A stretch of 64,000 nt of DNA from Vibrio sp. JPW-9-11-11 (GTDB lineage: Bacteria > Pseudomonadota > Gammaproteobacteria > Enterobacterales > Vibrionaceae), in assembly GCF_013369335.1 (NCBI RefSeq), contig NZ_SZQJ01000036.1, positions 558,001 to 622,000 of the forward strand. The letters run 5' to 3'. The translations under genes were made by a program, and so were the position numbers. The notes under the pieces were generated by a model. That model worked only from the letters and a program-made list of their open reading frames with translations. It was not told where the DNA came from and did not search any database. Every line of letters starts with the position of its first letter. The first letter of the stretch is position 1. Positions 1-7,724 of this stretch are shown piece after piece.

Positions 1-139
1 GCAGCAGGCGCGTCGTATCTCCGACCGTACCGCTTTCTTCCTGATGGGAGAGTTGGTTGAACACAATGATACCCAAGTCATTTTTAGCCAGCCGCAAGAC
101 GACCGCACACGCGGTTATGTCAATGGTGACTTCGGTTAA
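1..139 (+). CDS. pstB: Phosphate ABC transporter ATP-binding protein PstB, C-terminal fragment
   Basis: The reading frame enters from outside the window (first full codon at base 2) and ends at TAA 137-139. Only the last 45 residues are present. They include ARRISDRTAFFLMGELVE and end VNGDFG, which is the typical C-terminal tail of PstB, the cytoplasmic ATPase of the high-affinity phosphate importer PstSCAB. The Walker motifs lie upstream, outside the window. A terminator follows about 47 bases after the stop, so this is probably the last gene of a pst operon. PstB assignment is confident from the tail; completeness of the rest cannot be judged. Confidence 0.85.
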   Translation, partial: QQARRISDRTAFFLMGELVEHNDTQVIFSQPQDDRTRGYVNGDFG

Positions 140-185
140 ACGGTTTACTGGTAAGATAAATTATAACTATAAGCGATGGTACTTT

Positions 186-210
186 GCCCCTCTTGATGAG
201 GGGCTTTTTT
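186..210 (+). terminator. Rho-independent terminator after pstB
   Basis: A 7-bp GC-rich stem (GCCCCTC 186-192, GAGGGGC 198-204) with a 5-base loop is followed by six T. It ends pstB transcription. Read leftward it lacks a good T-run, so it is a weaker stop for the curli genes coming the other way. Confidence 0.85.
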
Positions 211-215
211 ATGGT

Positions 216-590
216 TCATGGTATTGGTTCGCTTGGTTTTCTCTCTAGCCGGCAATGGTGGTCAAGTGTATAGATTAAGGTGTTTGTTCCATGAGTTAAG
301 GCGAGTTGAATAGGAAACGCTGAGCCTGTTAGGGATAGGCCTAAGCGAGAGTTTGGGGTTAGAGAGCTACTCATTGAACTGGTCGCCGTGATGGTTATTT
401 TGCTACCTTGTGGCGTAGTTTGTTGAGTCGTAATCACCAGTTCAATAGATCCCGTGCGCACTTCACACGCCATATGCGCGTGGTCTGACAATTGGAGGTT
501 ATTGATGCCTTCTAGGCTAAAAGAGCCAACCGACAAAAATAATAAAGCGGCGCCAAATAGCGCCGCTTTTGATTGAGAGAACATCTTCAT
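216..590 (-). CDS. csgC: CsgC-like curli chaperone
   Basis: A secreted protein of about 124 residues with a hydrophobic N-terminal signal (roughly residues 8-25). It is the last gene of the leftward csgB-csgA-csgC unit and starts 5 bases after the csgA stop. In E. coli, CsgC is a small periplasmic beta-sandwich chaperone that keeps CsgA from forming amyloid before secretion. The size, the all-beta composition rich in Thr/Ser/Leu, and two cysteines (one at about residue 42, one near residue 112) fit that family. Sequence similarity by eye is modest, so the name rests mainly on gene order. The ATG at 588-590 has no clear ribosome-binding site, which suggests translation is coupled to csgA. Confidence 0.65.
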   Translation of the reverse strand: MKMFSQSKAALFGAALLFLSVGSFSLEGINNLQLSDHAHMACEVRTGSIELVITTQQTTPQGSKITITATSSMSSSLTPNSRLGLSLTGSAFPIQLALTHGTNTLIYTLDHHCRLERKPSEPIP

Positions 591-595
591 GAGAG

Positions 596-1567
596 TTAGT
601 TCTGAATGATAGTCACAGCATTGTTGTTTGAAGCGTAACCTGTCACCATCGCTGAATCATTCGAATTCTGCCATACCGAAATGTTGTTATCGCTAGATTG
701 AGACAATTTTACTGTTGTGTCTGAGTAGTAAGCCGTTTGCGTAATGCCGATCTCATTACCATCACTAAAGCCGCTGACGGTTACGTTTGCGTCGTTGTCA
801 AAATGTTGATCGATGGTGATCTCATTACCGTCACTGCCCCAGTAAACACTTACATTCGCCTCGTTGAAGAAGTCTTGTCCTACCTTCACTGAGTTGCGAT
901 CAGAGAAAGCAGAAACAGTGACATTCGCGTCGTTGTCATATGTTTGCAAGACTTTGACTTTGTTTCGATCAGAATAACCAGTGACGTTAACATCAGCTTC
1001 GTTTTCACGAGACTGACCGATTTTTACCTTGTTACGGTCAGAATAACCGGTGACGTTGACGTCAGCTTCGTTGTGCTCCGTTTGAGCGATATTAACTGTA
1101 TTGCGGTCTGAGTAACCACTGACTTCTACCGCTGCTATATTGCGGTCACTTTGACTCACATCAACAGTATTCAAGCTGCTCGATGTTACGTAGATCTCTG
1201 CTCTGTTGACGTCGCCAGACTGAGCAATGTCTAAATCGTTGCGTTTGTTCAAGTCTCCTTGGGTCAAAATGCGACCTTTGTTTTCATCGCCGATTTGGCG
1301 AATGTCAAACTCAGATCGTTGAGCATTGGTCGCATTCACTCTGGCTAAGTTATTGTTACCTGTTTGGTAGACATCGGTAGAGTTTTTGAGAGTCTCAGTC
1401 ATATAGACAAACGCGTCGTTACCTTTATCTGGCGAGGCGTGTGATGTGTGCTGCTCAATCGTTACCGTATCACCGACAGCGTACTGCAATTGAGTTGTCG
1501 CTTCATTACCCGCATAGGCGGTGCCTGAAGCTAAAATAACTGAGATTGTAATAGCTAGCTTTTTCAT
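596..1567 (-). CDS. csgA: Major curlin subunit CsgA (long, six 23-residue repeats)
   Basis: A secreted amyloid subunit of the curli fibre, 323 residues, about twice the length of E. coli CsgA. Residues 1-19 are a signal peptide ending AYA. Residues 60-150 hold irregular curlin-like repeats with Q-x-G-x-N spacing (for example QSGDVN). From residue 152 to about 289 there are six units of exactly 23 residues. Each begins (Y/F/G)SD(R/G)N, has Q ten residues after the first position, N four later and A two after that. The canonical curlin Gly and second Gln are replaced, so these are reduced repeats rich in Asp. The protein ends VTIIQN, typical of curlins. It lies between csgB and csgC, with 52 bases to csgB. 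Confidence 0.9.
   Translation of the reverse strand: MKKLAITISVILASGTAYAGNEATTQLQYAVGDTVTIEQHTSHASPDKGNDAFVYMTETLKNSTDVYQTGNNNLARVNATNAQRSEFDIRQIGDENKGRILTQGDLNKRNDLDIAQSGDVNRAEIYVTSSSLNTVDVSQSDRNIAAVEVSGYSDRNTVNIAQTEHNEADVNVTGYSDRNKVKIGQSRENEADVNVTGYSDRNKVKVLQTYDNDANVTVSAFSDRNSVKVGQDFFNEANVSVYWGSDGNEITIDQHFDNDANVTVSGFSDGNEIGITQTAYYSDTTVKLSQSSDNNISVWQNSNDSAMVTGYASNNNAVTIIQN
701..1114 (-). repeat. Six tandem 69-bp coding repeats in csgA
   Basis: These bases encode residues 152-289 of CsgA. The period is exactly 23 codons: the Ser of the SD motif falls at residues 153, 176, 199, 222, 245 and 268, and the Gln at 162, 185, 208, 231, 254 and 277. Units 2 and 3 are nearly identical at protein level. 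At DNA level the copies have diverged at third positions, so this is an old or selected repeat and not a fresh slippage product. Confidence 0.9.
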
Positions 1568-1619
1568 GAATAGATCCTTTATTTGTCCATTTTTTTGATT
1601 TAATCCTTTATGTTAGGCA

Positions 1620-2255
1620 TCACTGCTTAACATAAATACCGCGATTCATATTGTTAAAGATGACGATGGCGTCGCCGCCGTCTTGAGTGATACCGTAGTG
1701 AGAGTTTCCTCTGTCTACGATTAATGCAAAGTTATCGTTGTTTTCTTGAACAATACTGATATCGCTACCTTTGCTCGTATTGGAGCAAGCGAGGCCACGA
1801 CATTGTCTTAAATAGGCCAGGTTGTTGCTGCCACTTTGGCTGATATAGCTATTGTGGCCAAACCCAGCTTGCTCAATCTTTGCGTAATTATCTTGTCCTT
1901 CAGATTGCTCAATCACAGCGAGGTTACCCGCCCCCGATTGAGATATCGCCGCCTTGTTTCCACTTACGTTACTCTGTACGACCTTGGCCTTGTTGGTTGC
2001 ACCACCATGATTGTATTGAGTAATAAGCACTTCGGAATCAAAGGCGTTGTCTAATACGACCTCTGCGTGGTTATTGGTCGCCAGATTCATTTCAGCCAGT
2101 TCTGAATACACGACAGAACCTTGAGTATTAAATTCACCAAATTCTGTCGACATTTCATCTGAGTAGCCGAACTCATCGTGATCTGCATAGACAGTTGTCG
2201 CTAAAAAGAAAGATAAGACAACAAAACCGATTTTATTCCATATTTGATTTTGCAC
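1620..2255 (-). CDS. csgB: Minor curlin / nucleator CsgB
   Basis: A 211-residue secreted protein with an N-terminal signal ending near VYADHDEF. Residues 75-165 carry curlin repeats closer to the E. coli pattern than those in the neighbouring csgA: AAISQSGAGNLAVIEQ, YAKIEQAG and SYISQSGSNNLAYLRQ show the Q-x-G-x-N-x-A ladder. CsgB anchors to the cell surface and nucleates CsgA polymerisation in enterobacteria. It is first in the leftward operon, as csgB is in E. coli. A pair of cysteines (CRGLAC) lies in the C-terminal third, which is unusual for curlins and could form a disulphide. The ATG is preceded by GGAGGTTAAGG, a good ribosome-binding site. Confidence 0.85.
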   Translation of the reverse strand: MQNQIWNKIGFVVLSFFLATTVYADHDEFGYSDEMSTEFGEFNTQGSVVYSELAEMNLATNNHAEVVLDNAFDSEVLITQYNHGGATNKAKVVQSNVSGNKAAISQSGAGNLAVIEQSEGQDNYAKIEQAGFGHNSYISQSGSNNLAYLRQCRGLACSNTSKGSDISIVQENNDNFALIVDRGNSHYGITQDGGDAIVIFNNMNRGIYVKQ

Positions 2256-2663
2256 CTTAACCTCCGAGCAGAGTTGGAATGATTGCCGAACTCGGATTAA
2301 TTATGGATTTAAGCGTGTGTTTCGCAATCAACTTAAAACTGAAAAATTAGCGACTTAATTTTGTTTTAGGATTAGCCTGATATCATATTTGACACAAATT
2401 AGTTTATTTACTTACACGAAAGAAATGGAACTAAAGTTTATTTACATATCTTAAGTGCATAATTTTCAATGATTTAATGTATTTGTAATTTCTGGGTTTA
2501 TTAATGGATGTGTCTGTTTTAATGTGTGAATTGTGAGATTTCTTATGTATTAAAAATGAGATTATTTAATTTGACCTTTATTAGCCATTTTATTTTTATT
2601 GTTACTTGCTATAAATTACACACTGAATATTAAAATGACATAGCAGTGAGTAAATGCATTGAA
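2256..2663. promoter_or_regulatory. Divergent csgB / csgE intergenic region
   Basis: About 390 bases of very AT-rich sequence separate the two divergent curli transcription units, so both promoters must lie here. The richness in A/T tracts would suit H-NS-type silencing and RpoS-type promoters, both known for enterobacterial csg, but no single box is convincing. No open frame of useful length occurs, and csgD, which occupies this position in E. coli, is absent. Confidence 0.6.
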
Positions 2664-3122
2664 ATGAAATCATTTGAATTTAAATTAGCTGCGTTTATTT
2701 TAGCGAATATGCTTTGTCCTATATTAGTGGCAGGAGAGAGTCCTCTCGAAAAACAACCGCCAGTAGAACATAGGCAAGAGTCGCACTTTCTCGAAAATGA
2801 AGTCGATGGCCTTATCATCGATCGAACGATTACTCGTCTGGGTGATGACTTCTACTTCTTTTTCGCCCAGTTTCTTAATGAACGCCATGGTTCATTAAAG
2901 GAAAACCTAACGGTGAAGGAACGGCCTACTGCGTTGTCAGGCAGTATTATTACCGTACTGCATCGAGATAAGGTCATTTATCGCACTGCATTATCGCCAG
3001 GCCGAAAGCAGGCCGAGGATAAAGCTAAACAAGCCATGAATGCCGTGACGTCATATCTGATTCGCTGGAAAGCACGAGTGACGTATCAAGATACATTCGA
3101 CTTGGAACGAGACGAGTTTTAA
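2664..3122 (+). CDS. csgE: Curli secretion specificity factor CsgE
   Basis: A periplasmic accessory factor that caps the CsgG pore and directs curlin subunits to it. The protein is about 152 residues from ATG 2664, or 158 if GTG 2646 is used; neither has a strong ribosome-binding site, and the signal peptide (hydrophobic run LAAFILANMLCPILVAG) fits either. The mature part has the CsgE features: GLIIDRTITRLGDDFYFFF, a stretch with LTVKERPTALSGSIITV, and a C-terminal segment with RKQAEDKAKQA. It is first in the rightward csgEFG unit, 11 bases before csgF. Confidence 0.88.
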   Translation: MKSFEFKLAAFILANMLCPILVAGESPLEKQPPVEHRQESHFLENEVDGLIIDRTITRLGDDFYFFFAQFLNERHGSLKENLTVKERPTALSGSIITVLHRDKVIYRTALSPGRKQAEDKAKQAMNAVTSYLIRWKARVTYQDTFDLERDEF

Positions 3123-3133
3123 AAGGATTGATT

Positions 3134-3544
3134 ATGAAGCTAAAGCGATTTGTGGTGGGCACGGCCGTTTCCTACCTATTTACCTGTTCTACACTAGCGA
3201 CAGAGCTCGTTTATACTCCCATCAATCCTAGCTTTGGCGGAAATGCGCTCAACAGCTCTCATTTGTTTGGTGTCGCGAATGCCATCAATGACTACCAAGC
3301 GCCGTTAGATGAATCTGGTTTCGAGAGTGAGTCATCGCTTGAGCGACTTGCCAATAGTCTCGAGTCACGTTTGATCAGCCAGTTATTGGCCGATGTAGGG
3401 AATGGCAATACCGGTCAGCTCGAAACCGATGATTTCTTTCTTAATATTGTTGACGATAACGGGTCTTTGGTTGTTCAAATCGTTGACAAAGTGTCTGGTG
3501 AATCCACTGAAATCAAAGTTGCTGGTTTGAATCCAGATCAGTAG
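3134..3544 (+). CDS. csgF: Curli assembly protein CsgF
   Basis: A surface-exposed factor that couples CsgG to the nucleator CsgB. The start is ATG 3134, six bases after an AAGGA ribosome-binding site; this gives 136 residues, matching the family. A signal peptide ends near STLATEL. The mature N-terminus shows the CsgF signature YTPINPSFGGNALNSSHLF, the segment that inserts into the CsgG barrel. It sits between csgE and csgG with short gaps, so the three are co-transcribed. Confidence 0.93.
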   Translation: MKLKRFVVGTAVSYLFTCSTLATELVYTPINPSFGGNALNSSHLFGVANAINDYQAPLDESGFESESSLERLANSLESRLISQLLADVGNGNTGQLETDDFFLNIVDDNGSLVVQIVDKVSGESTEIKVAGLNPDQ

Positions 3545-3557
3545 AGCGAGAGAAACA

Positions 3558-4394
3558 ATGAAAACAATACTAGCAGCATTGATGATAGTTGGTTTAGTCG
3601 GTTGTTCAAATTCGATGACGATTCCAGATGCCGACCAAGCGCCGACGTTGATGCCGAGAGGGGCAAGTTATCAAGACTTAGTACAACTGCCTCAGCCGAA
3701 AGGCAAGATTCTCGTTTCCGTTTACGACTTTCGTGACCAGACTGGGCAGTATAAGCCACAACCAAACAGTAATTTCTCAACGGCCGTGCCGCAAGGAGGA
3801 ACCGCACTACTGACCGCCTCATTGCTCGATTCTAATTGGTTTATCCCGTTAGAGCGTGAAGGTCTGCAAAACCTGTTAACAGAGAGAAAAATTATTCGTG
3901 CGGCGCAAAAAAAAGGCCAGGCAGGGATTAACCATGGTGATGACTTGGCGGCATTGAGTTCTGCCAATGTTGTGATTGAAGGGGGGATCGTCGCCTACGA
4001 TTCGAACATCAAAACAGGTGGAGTCGGGGCGCGATATTTGGGCATCGGCTCATCAGGTAAGTACCGTACCGATCAGGTAACGGTCAATTTGAGAGCCGTA
4101 AACGTGACAAGCGGTCAGATCTTACTGAGTGTGACGACGAGCAAGACGATTTACTCGCACGAACTGACGGCAGGTGCCTTTCGCTTTATCGACTATAAAG
4201 ATCTGCTCGAGGTTGAGATGGGGTATACCAATAATGAGCCAGTTAATGTTGCGGTCATGTCTGCGATTGACTCGGCGGTGATTCACCTTATTGTTCGCGG
4301 TATTGGAAAAGGGTTGTGGAGCCCAGAGAACCGTGATGACCTGCAAAACCCGCTAATTCAGAAGTACGCACGTCAGACCCACCAAATTCTCTAA
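3558..4394 (+). CDS. csgG: Curli secretion channel lipoprotein CsgG
   Basis: The outer-membrane lipoprotein that forms the nonameric curlin export pore, 278 residues, the usual length. A lipobox LVGC at residues 13-16 marks it as a lipoprotein. Family motifs include KILVSVYDFRDQTGQYK, NWFIPLEREGLQNLL and ALSSANVVIEGGIVAYDSN. It starts 13 bases after csgF with a purine-rich site GAGAGAAAC. Its stop codon (4392-4394) overlaps by four bases the stop of the convergent diguanylate cyclase gene, leaving no room for a terminator between them. Confidence 0.96.
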   Translation: MKTILAALMIVGLVGCSNSMTIPDADQAPTLMPRGASYQDLVQLPQPKGKILVSVYDFRDQTGQYKPQPNSNFSTAVPQGGTALLTASLLDSNWFIPLEREGLQNLLTERKIIRAAQKKGQAGINHGDDLAALSSANVVIEGGIVAYDSNIKTGGVGARYLGIGSSGKYRTDQVTVNLRAVNVTSGQILLSVTTSKTIYSHELTAGAFRFIDYKDLLEVEMGYTNNEPVNVAVMSAIDSAVIHLIVRGIGKGLWSPENRDDLQNPLIQKYARQTHQIL

Positions 4395-5494
4395 CTGACG
4401 TTGAGATCCGCTTTTTTTGCGTGCTTCTGTGAGTACATTTTGCTGTCAGCGATAAAAATTAACTCGTTGGCGCTGATAGCATCTTGTGGATAACACGCTT
4501 TACCAATACTTGTCGTGACAGCGGCCCGAATCCCAGAGTCTATTGTGACTGCGCTCTCTACGAGTTGATGGATTTGAACAATGAGTTGGTGCAAGTCGTT
4601 TTCATTGCCCGCATCGATAACCATGGCAAACTCATCTCCACCAATCCGGTAGCTGTCAGCGTCTAAGGTCGTCAGCCTAGAGGCAATGGTTTTTAATACT
4701 CTGTCCCCCGCTTGGTGTCCGTAGCGATCATTAATCGGTTTAAAGCTGTTGAGGTCAAGCAGTAAGAAGCTAAAAGGGTTTTGGCGGTCAATACGAGCCG
4801 AGAGGTCTTCAAATAACGCCAAACGGTTACCGATACCGGTTAGGGTATCGGTTAACGACTGCTGGCGGTGAATTTGCGATTCTTTATGGAAGATATAGGT
4901 TACTAACAACACCCCGAGGATCAGCAACAGTAAGGTGGTGAGTAGCATGCCATTGAGTTGTTTTGCTTGCGCGAGTTGGTTGAGATAGCTAGGACTTTGG
5001 ACTTTAAAGTGCGTGTTCACATACTCAATCATACTCAAGTAGAGAGCATTGAGGTCATGACTTAGCATTGAGGCATAGTCAGGTTGGTTGATAAGCTCAA
5101 GCTGTGATTCAAGTTGTTTATATTGATTGAACAGGTCTGTGAAAAACACCTCGGTGCTTGGTTGCCTGATAAAGGACTGTGCTTCTTGGCTGGTGAGTAG
5201 AATGTCAAAGCGGCTCCAAGTCAGTTCATACTTCAGTTGCGCTTTTTGATAAACGGTGGGGTCAAGAGGCGCGTAGGGCACAATAGCATTGAGCTCAGAA
5301 AACTCTTTATTTAACTGAAATAGGAACCATGTTGCTTGACTTTGTCGTTCAGTAAAGGACTTCACATGCTCGCTTGTCGCAGACACTACGTAAAGATTAG
5401 CAAAGATCATCGCACCGCTAAGCAGCAATAGAAGATACTTAGCGCGTTTTAGGACGAATAGCTGTTTGTGCCTACTTTTATTCACTCTGCTCAC
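4391..5494 (-). CDS. Membrane-bound diguanylate cyclase (GGDEF)
   Basis: A 367-residue protein with transmembrane segments at about residues 20-38 and 183-202 that enclose a mostly helical periplasmic sensor region, followed by a GGDEF domain. The active-site motif is intact (GGDEF, residues 285-289), so it should make cyclic di-GMP from GTP. The inhibitory I-site RxxD expected nine residues earlier is missing (the sequence there is TLDA), so product inhibition is unlikely. It overlaps by 17 bases the preceding SUOX-fold gene and probably forms a two-gene operon with it. It starts with GTG (5494, with another GTG at 5485). Being convergent with and touching csgG, it is a plausible local regulator of curli, but that is inference. 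Confidence 0.88.
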   Translation of the reverse strand: MSRVNKSRHKQLFVLKRAKYLLLLLSGAMIFANLYVVSATSEHVKSFTERQSQATWFLFQLNKEFSELNAIVPYAPLDPTVYQKAQLKYELTWSRFDILLTSQEAQSFIRQPSTEVFFTDLFNQYKQLESQLELINQPDYASMLSHDLNALYLSMIEYVNTHFKVQSPSYLNQLAQAKQLNGMLLTTLLLLILGVLLVTYIFHKESQIHRQQSLTDTLTGIGNRLALFEDLSARIDRQNPFSFLLLDLNSFKPINDRYGHQAGDRVLKTIASRLTTLDADSYRIGGDEFAMVIDAGNENDLHQLIVQIHQLVESAVTIDSGIRAAVTTSIGKACYPQDAISANELIFIADSKMYSQKHAKKADLNVS

Positions 5495-5984
5495 TTTTGT
5501 GTATCAATATTTCATCGATTTGCCATACCATTTGCGAATGGTAGGTGGCGTTATCAATACTCGGATACCTATCCAGATTAAAGACCAGCCAGTAAGGGCC
5601 TTTATGTCGAACTCTAATATTTTTGTGGTCCATCTGATAGGCCACTATTGGTTGATAGCGTTGAACATCTTCTATGATTGTAGTCGCACCATAGTCATTC
5701 AGCGCGATAAAAGAGACGGCGCTGACATTATCAATGTCGAGGTAATCAAGTAATTCGCTGACTTTGAAGCCGCTAAAGTGGTGTGAGCGATCAAACCAAG
5801 GCAATTGAGTGGTGAACTCTGTGGCAGAAAATTGTTCGACAATGCTTTGATGCGTTAGCGTGATAGGTGGTTGTTGGTCAATCCGAATGACCAAATCCTG
5901 GCTATAGACTCGAAAAGCGATAACGAACATCACTAAGATAGTGGCGAATCTCACAGGTCCCTCCTTAAGCCTCTTTAATAACAC
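5478..5984 (-). CDS. Periplasmic SUOX-fold (molybdopterin-binding-like) protein
   Basis: A 168-residue protein with an N-terminal signal or anchor (about residues 12-28). The remainder resembles the oxidoreductase molybdopterin-binding fold (SUOX): FSGFKVSELLDYLDID followed by VSFIALNDYGATTIIEDV and a C-terminal stretch with PYWLVFNLDRYP. The cysteine that binds molybdenum in true sulphite oxidases is absent, so it is more likely a sensor or ligand-binding partner than an enzyme. The gene overlaps the downstream diguanylate cyclase by 17 bases. Small proteins of this kind often lie beside GGDEF genes in marine gammaproteobacteria, and I infer that it feeds a periplasmic signal to the cyclase. 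Confidence 0.6.
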   Translation of the reverse strand: MLLKRLKEGPVRFATILVMFVIAFRVYSQDLVIRIDQQPPITLTHQSIVEQFSATEFTTQLPWFDRSHHFSGFKVSELLDYLDIDNVSAVSFIALNDYGATTIIEDVQRYQPIVAYQMDHKNIRVRHKGPYWLVFNLDRYPSIDNATYHSQMVWQIDEILIHKSEQSE

Positions 5985-6075
5985 CTTTGTTAATAAGTAT
6001 ATGTTGAACTGAGGTCAAAGAGAACGATTATATTGTTGGAGCGAACACGCGTGGAGTTCAAAAAAGAGCGTAGAA

Positions 6076-6105
6076 AACAAAAAAGCCCCGTTGTTACGGG
6101 GCTTT
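6076..6105 (-). terminator. Terminator after the YjiH-family gene
   Basis: A 9-bp stem (AAAGCCCCG 6082-6090 with CGGGGCTTT 6097-6105) has a 6-base loop. On the minus strand it continues into a T-rich tract. It lies just past the stop of the 6112-7485 gene. Confidence 0.85.
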
Positions 6106-6111
6106 GAGTGA

Positions 6112-7485
6112 TTAAAAAATGAGGTGCGCGACTCCGGCGATCACTGGCAAAGTAATCAAGGTACGCAGAATAAAAATCGTGAATAGCTCAATCAGATTGA
6201 CGGGAATTCGACTGCCCAATAGCAGTGCCCCCACTTCCGACATGTAGATTAACTGAGTGACAGACATCGCCGCTATCACGAAACGCGTCATTTCGTTGTC
6301 GATAGAGGCGGCCAGAATTGCCGGAATGAACATGTCTGCGAAGCCGACCACAATAGTTTCAGACGCCGCGACGGCTTCAGGCACGCCAAGTAGCTCCAAA
6401 AACGGAATGAATGGTTGGCCAAGAAGACTAAATACCGATGTGTACTCGGCAATGACCAGTGCGATGGTTCCTAAGCCCATCACCACAGGCAAAACACCAA
6501 ACACCATATCGATTGCGTTGCGTATGCCTTCAGAGAACACACTGCGAATCGACTTGACTTGAGCGGCTTTGTTCAGCGCTAAGTGCATGCCCCAAGAGAA
6601 GCTTGTATGCCCATCCGGGATAGCGTCAGCGTCGTTATCAGGCTTAGTGCCGTCGATAAAAGTGTCGCGCTTTAGGCTCAAAGGCGGCAGGCGAGGGATA
6701 ATGATCGCGGCAACGAAACCCGCTAGGCAGATTGCGCCGTAAAAAGGTAGGAACAGATGCTCCAACTCAACTTGAGCAATCACTACCAAACTAAAAGTGA
6801 TCGAAACGGCAGAGAAAGTTGTACCGACGACGGCAGCTTCACGTTGGGTGTAGAACTTCTCTTCGTACTGTTTACTGGTCAGCAAAATACCCACAGAGCC
6901 ATCACCGAGCCATGAAGCCATACAGTCGATAGCACTGCGGCCTGGTAAGTTAAACAGTGGACGCATGACCTTACTTAGTAAAGTACCAAACAGTTCTAGA
7001 AGGCCAAAATTTAGTAGTAGAGGAAGGAGTAGGCCTGCAAAAATGAACACTGAGAAAAGGGTGGGTAGCAGTCCTTCTAAAACGAGCCCACCAGTGTTTT
7101 CTTCCCAAATGGCTTTAGGACCCAGTTGGTAGAATGTCATGATAACCGCAGCGCCACCGATCAATCGCACCGCAAGCCATAATGGGCTTGGGTTAAATAG
7201 GCCATTAAGAAACGCATTTTTACTGATAAAAGCAGGCGTTTTAATACGGCATAGCGCGGATGCAACCGCCATAAAGGCGATGACTGCGGTAATAATATTG
7301 ACCAGGAAATCACCAAACAGTGCTTGAATAGATTTCGCCAGTACCGCGACAGGTATGGTGATATCGCCTTGATAGCTGATCGGTGCCATAAAGAGGAACA
7401 AGCCGATCAATGATGGGATTAGGAACATCCAAAAAGTGCCTTTGCTGCCTTTGGTTTGTTCTATAGATTGAGCGCTATTTTGCAT
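6112..7485 (-). CDS. YjiH-family membrane protein with nucleoside-recognition (Gate) domain
   Basis: A 457-residue integral membrane protein with about ten hydrophobic segments. It matches the YjiH family, which carries a Gate/nucleoside-recognition domain, by its length and by segments such as SAIDCMASWLGDGSVGILLT, VGTTFSAVSITFSLVV and the C-terminal VTQLIYMSEVGALLLGS. The substrate is unknown; proteins of this group are sometimes named nucleoside recognition proteins or putative transporters, but transport has not been shown for most. It stands alone, with its own terminator downstream and 239 bases of AT-rich upstream sequence. Confidence 0.8.
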   Translation of the reverse strand: MQNSAQSIEQTKGSKGTFWMFLIPSLIGLFLFMAPISYQGDITIPVAVLAKSIQALFGDFLVNIITAVIAFMAVASALCRIKTPAFISKNAFLNGLFNPSPLWLAVRLIGGAAVIMTFYQLGPKAIWEENTGGLVLEGLLPTLFSVFIFAGLLLPLLLNFGLLELFGTLLSKVMRPLFNLPGRSAIDCMASWLGDGSVGILLTSKQYEEKFYTQREAAVVGTTFSAVSITFSLVVIAQVELEHLFLPFYGAICLAGFVAAIIIPRLPPLSLKRDTFIDGTKPDNDADAIPDGHTSFSWGMHLALNKAAQVKSIRSVFSEGIRNAIDMVFGVLPVVMGLGTIALVIAEYTSVFSLLGQPFIPFLELLGVPEAVAASETIVVGFADMFIPAILAASIDNEMTRFVIAAMSVTQLIYMSEVGALLLGSRIPVNLIELFTIFILRTLITLPVIAGVAHLIF

Positions 7486-7724
7486 ATACTTCTCGAGTTA
7501 CAACTAGTTAATATCTCAGCCACTCCGTGTGGCATAGTTATTCACTAAACATCCATATTTTATCAAACTGGCGCAAGAGTAATCGCTTTTGACTTTGCTT
7601 GCAATACTATTCAATAAATATCGCTAAATATTCATGATAATACGTTGAATATTTGGTCATACTTAGTTTAATGTATCGCAAATGTTAAATTGTTTGAATT
7701 TGTGTTTCAAGTAAGGTGTGTTAA

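Noticed and set aside
701..1114. CRISPR-like regular repeat
   Set aside because: The periodic unit is coding (23 codons), with diverged third positions and no spacer/repeat distinction; it is the curlin repeat.
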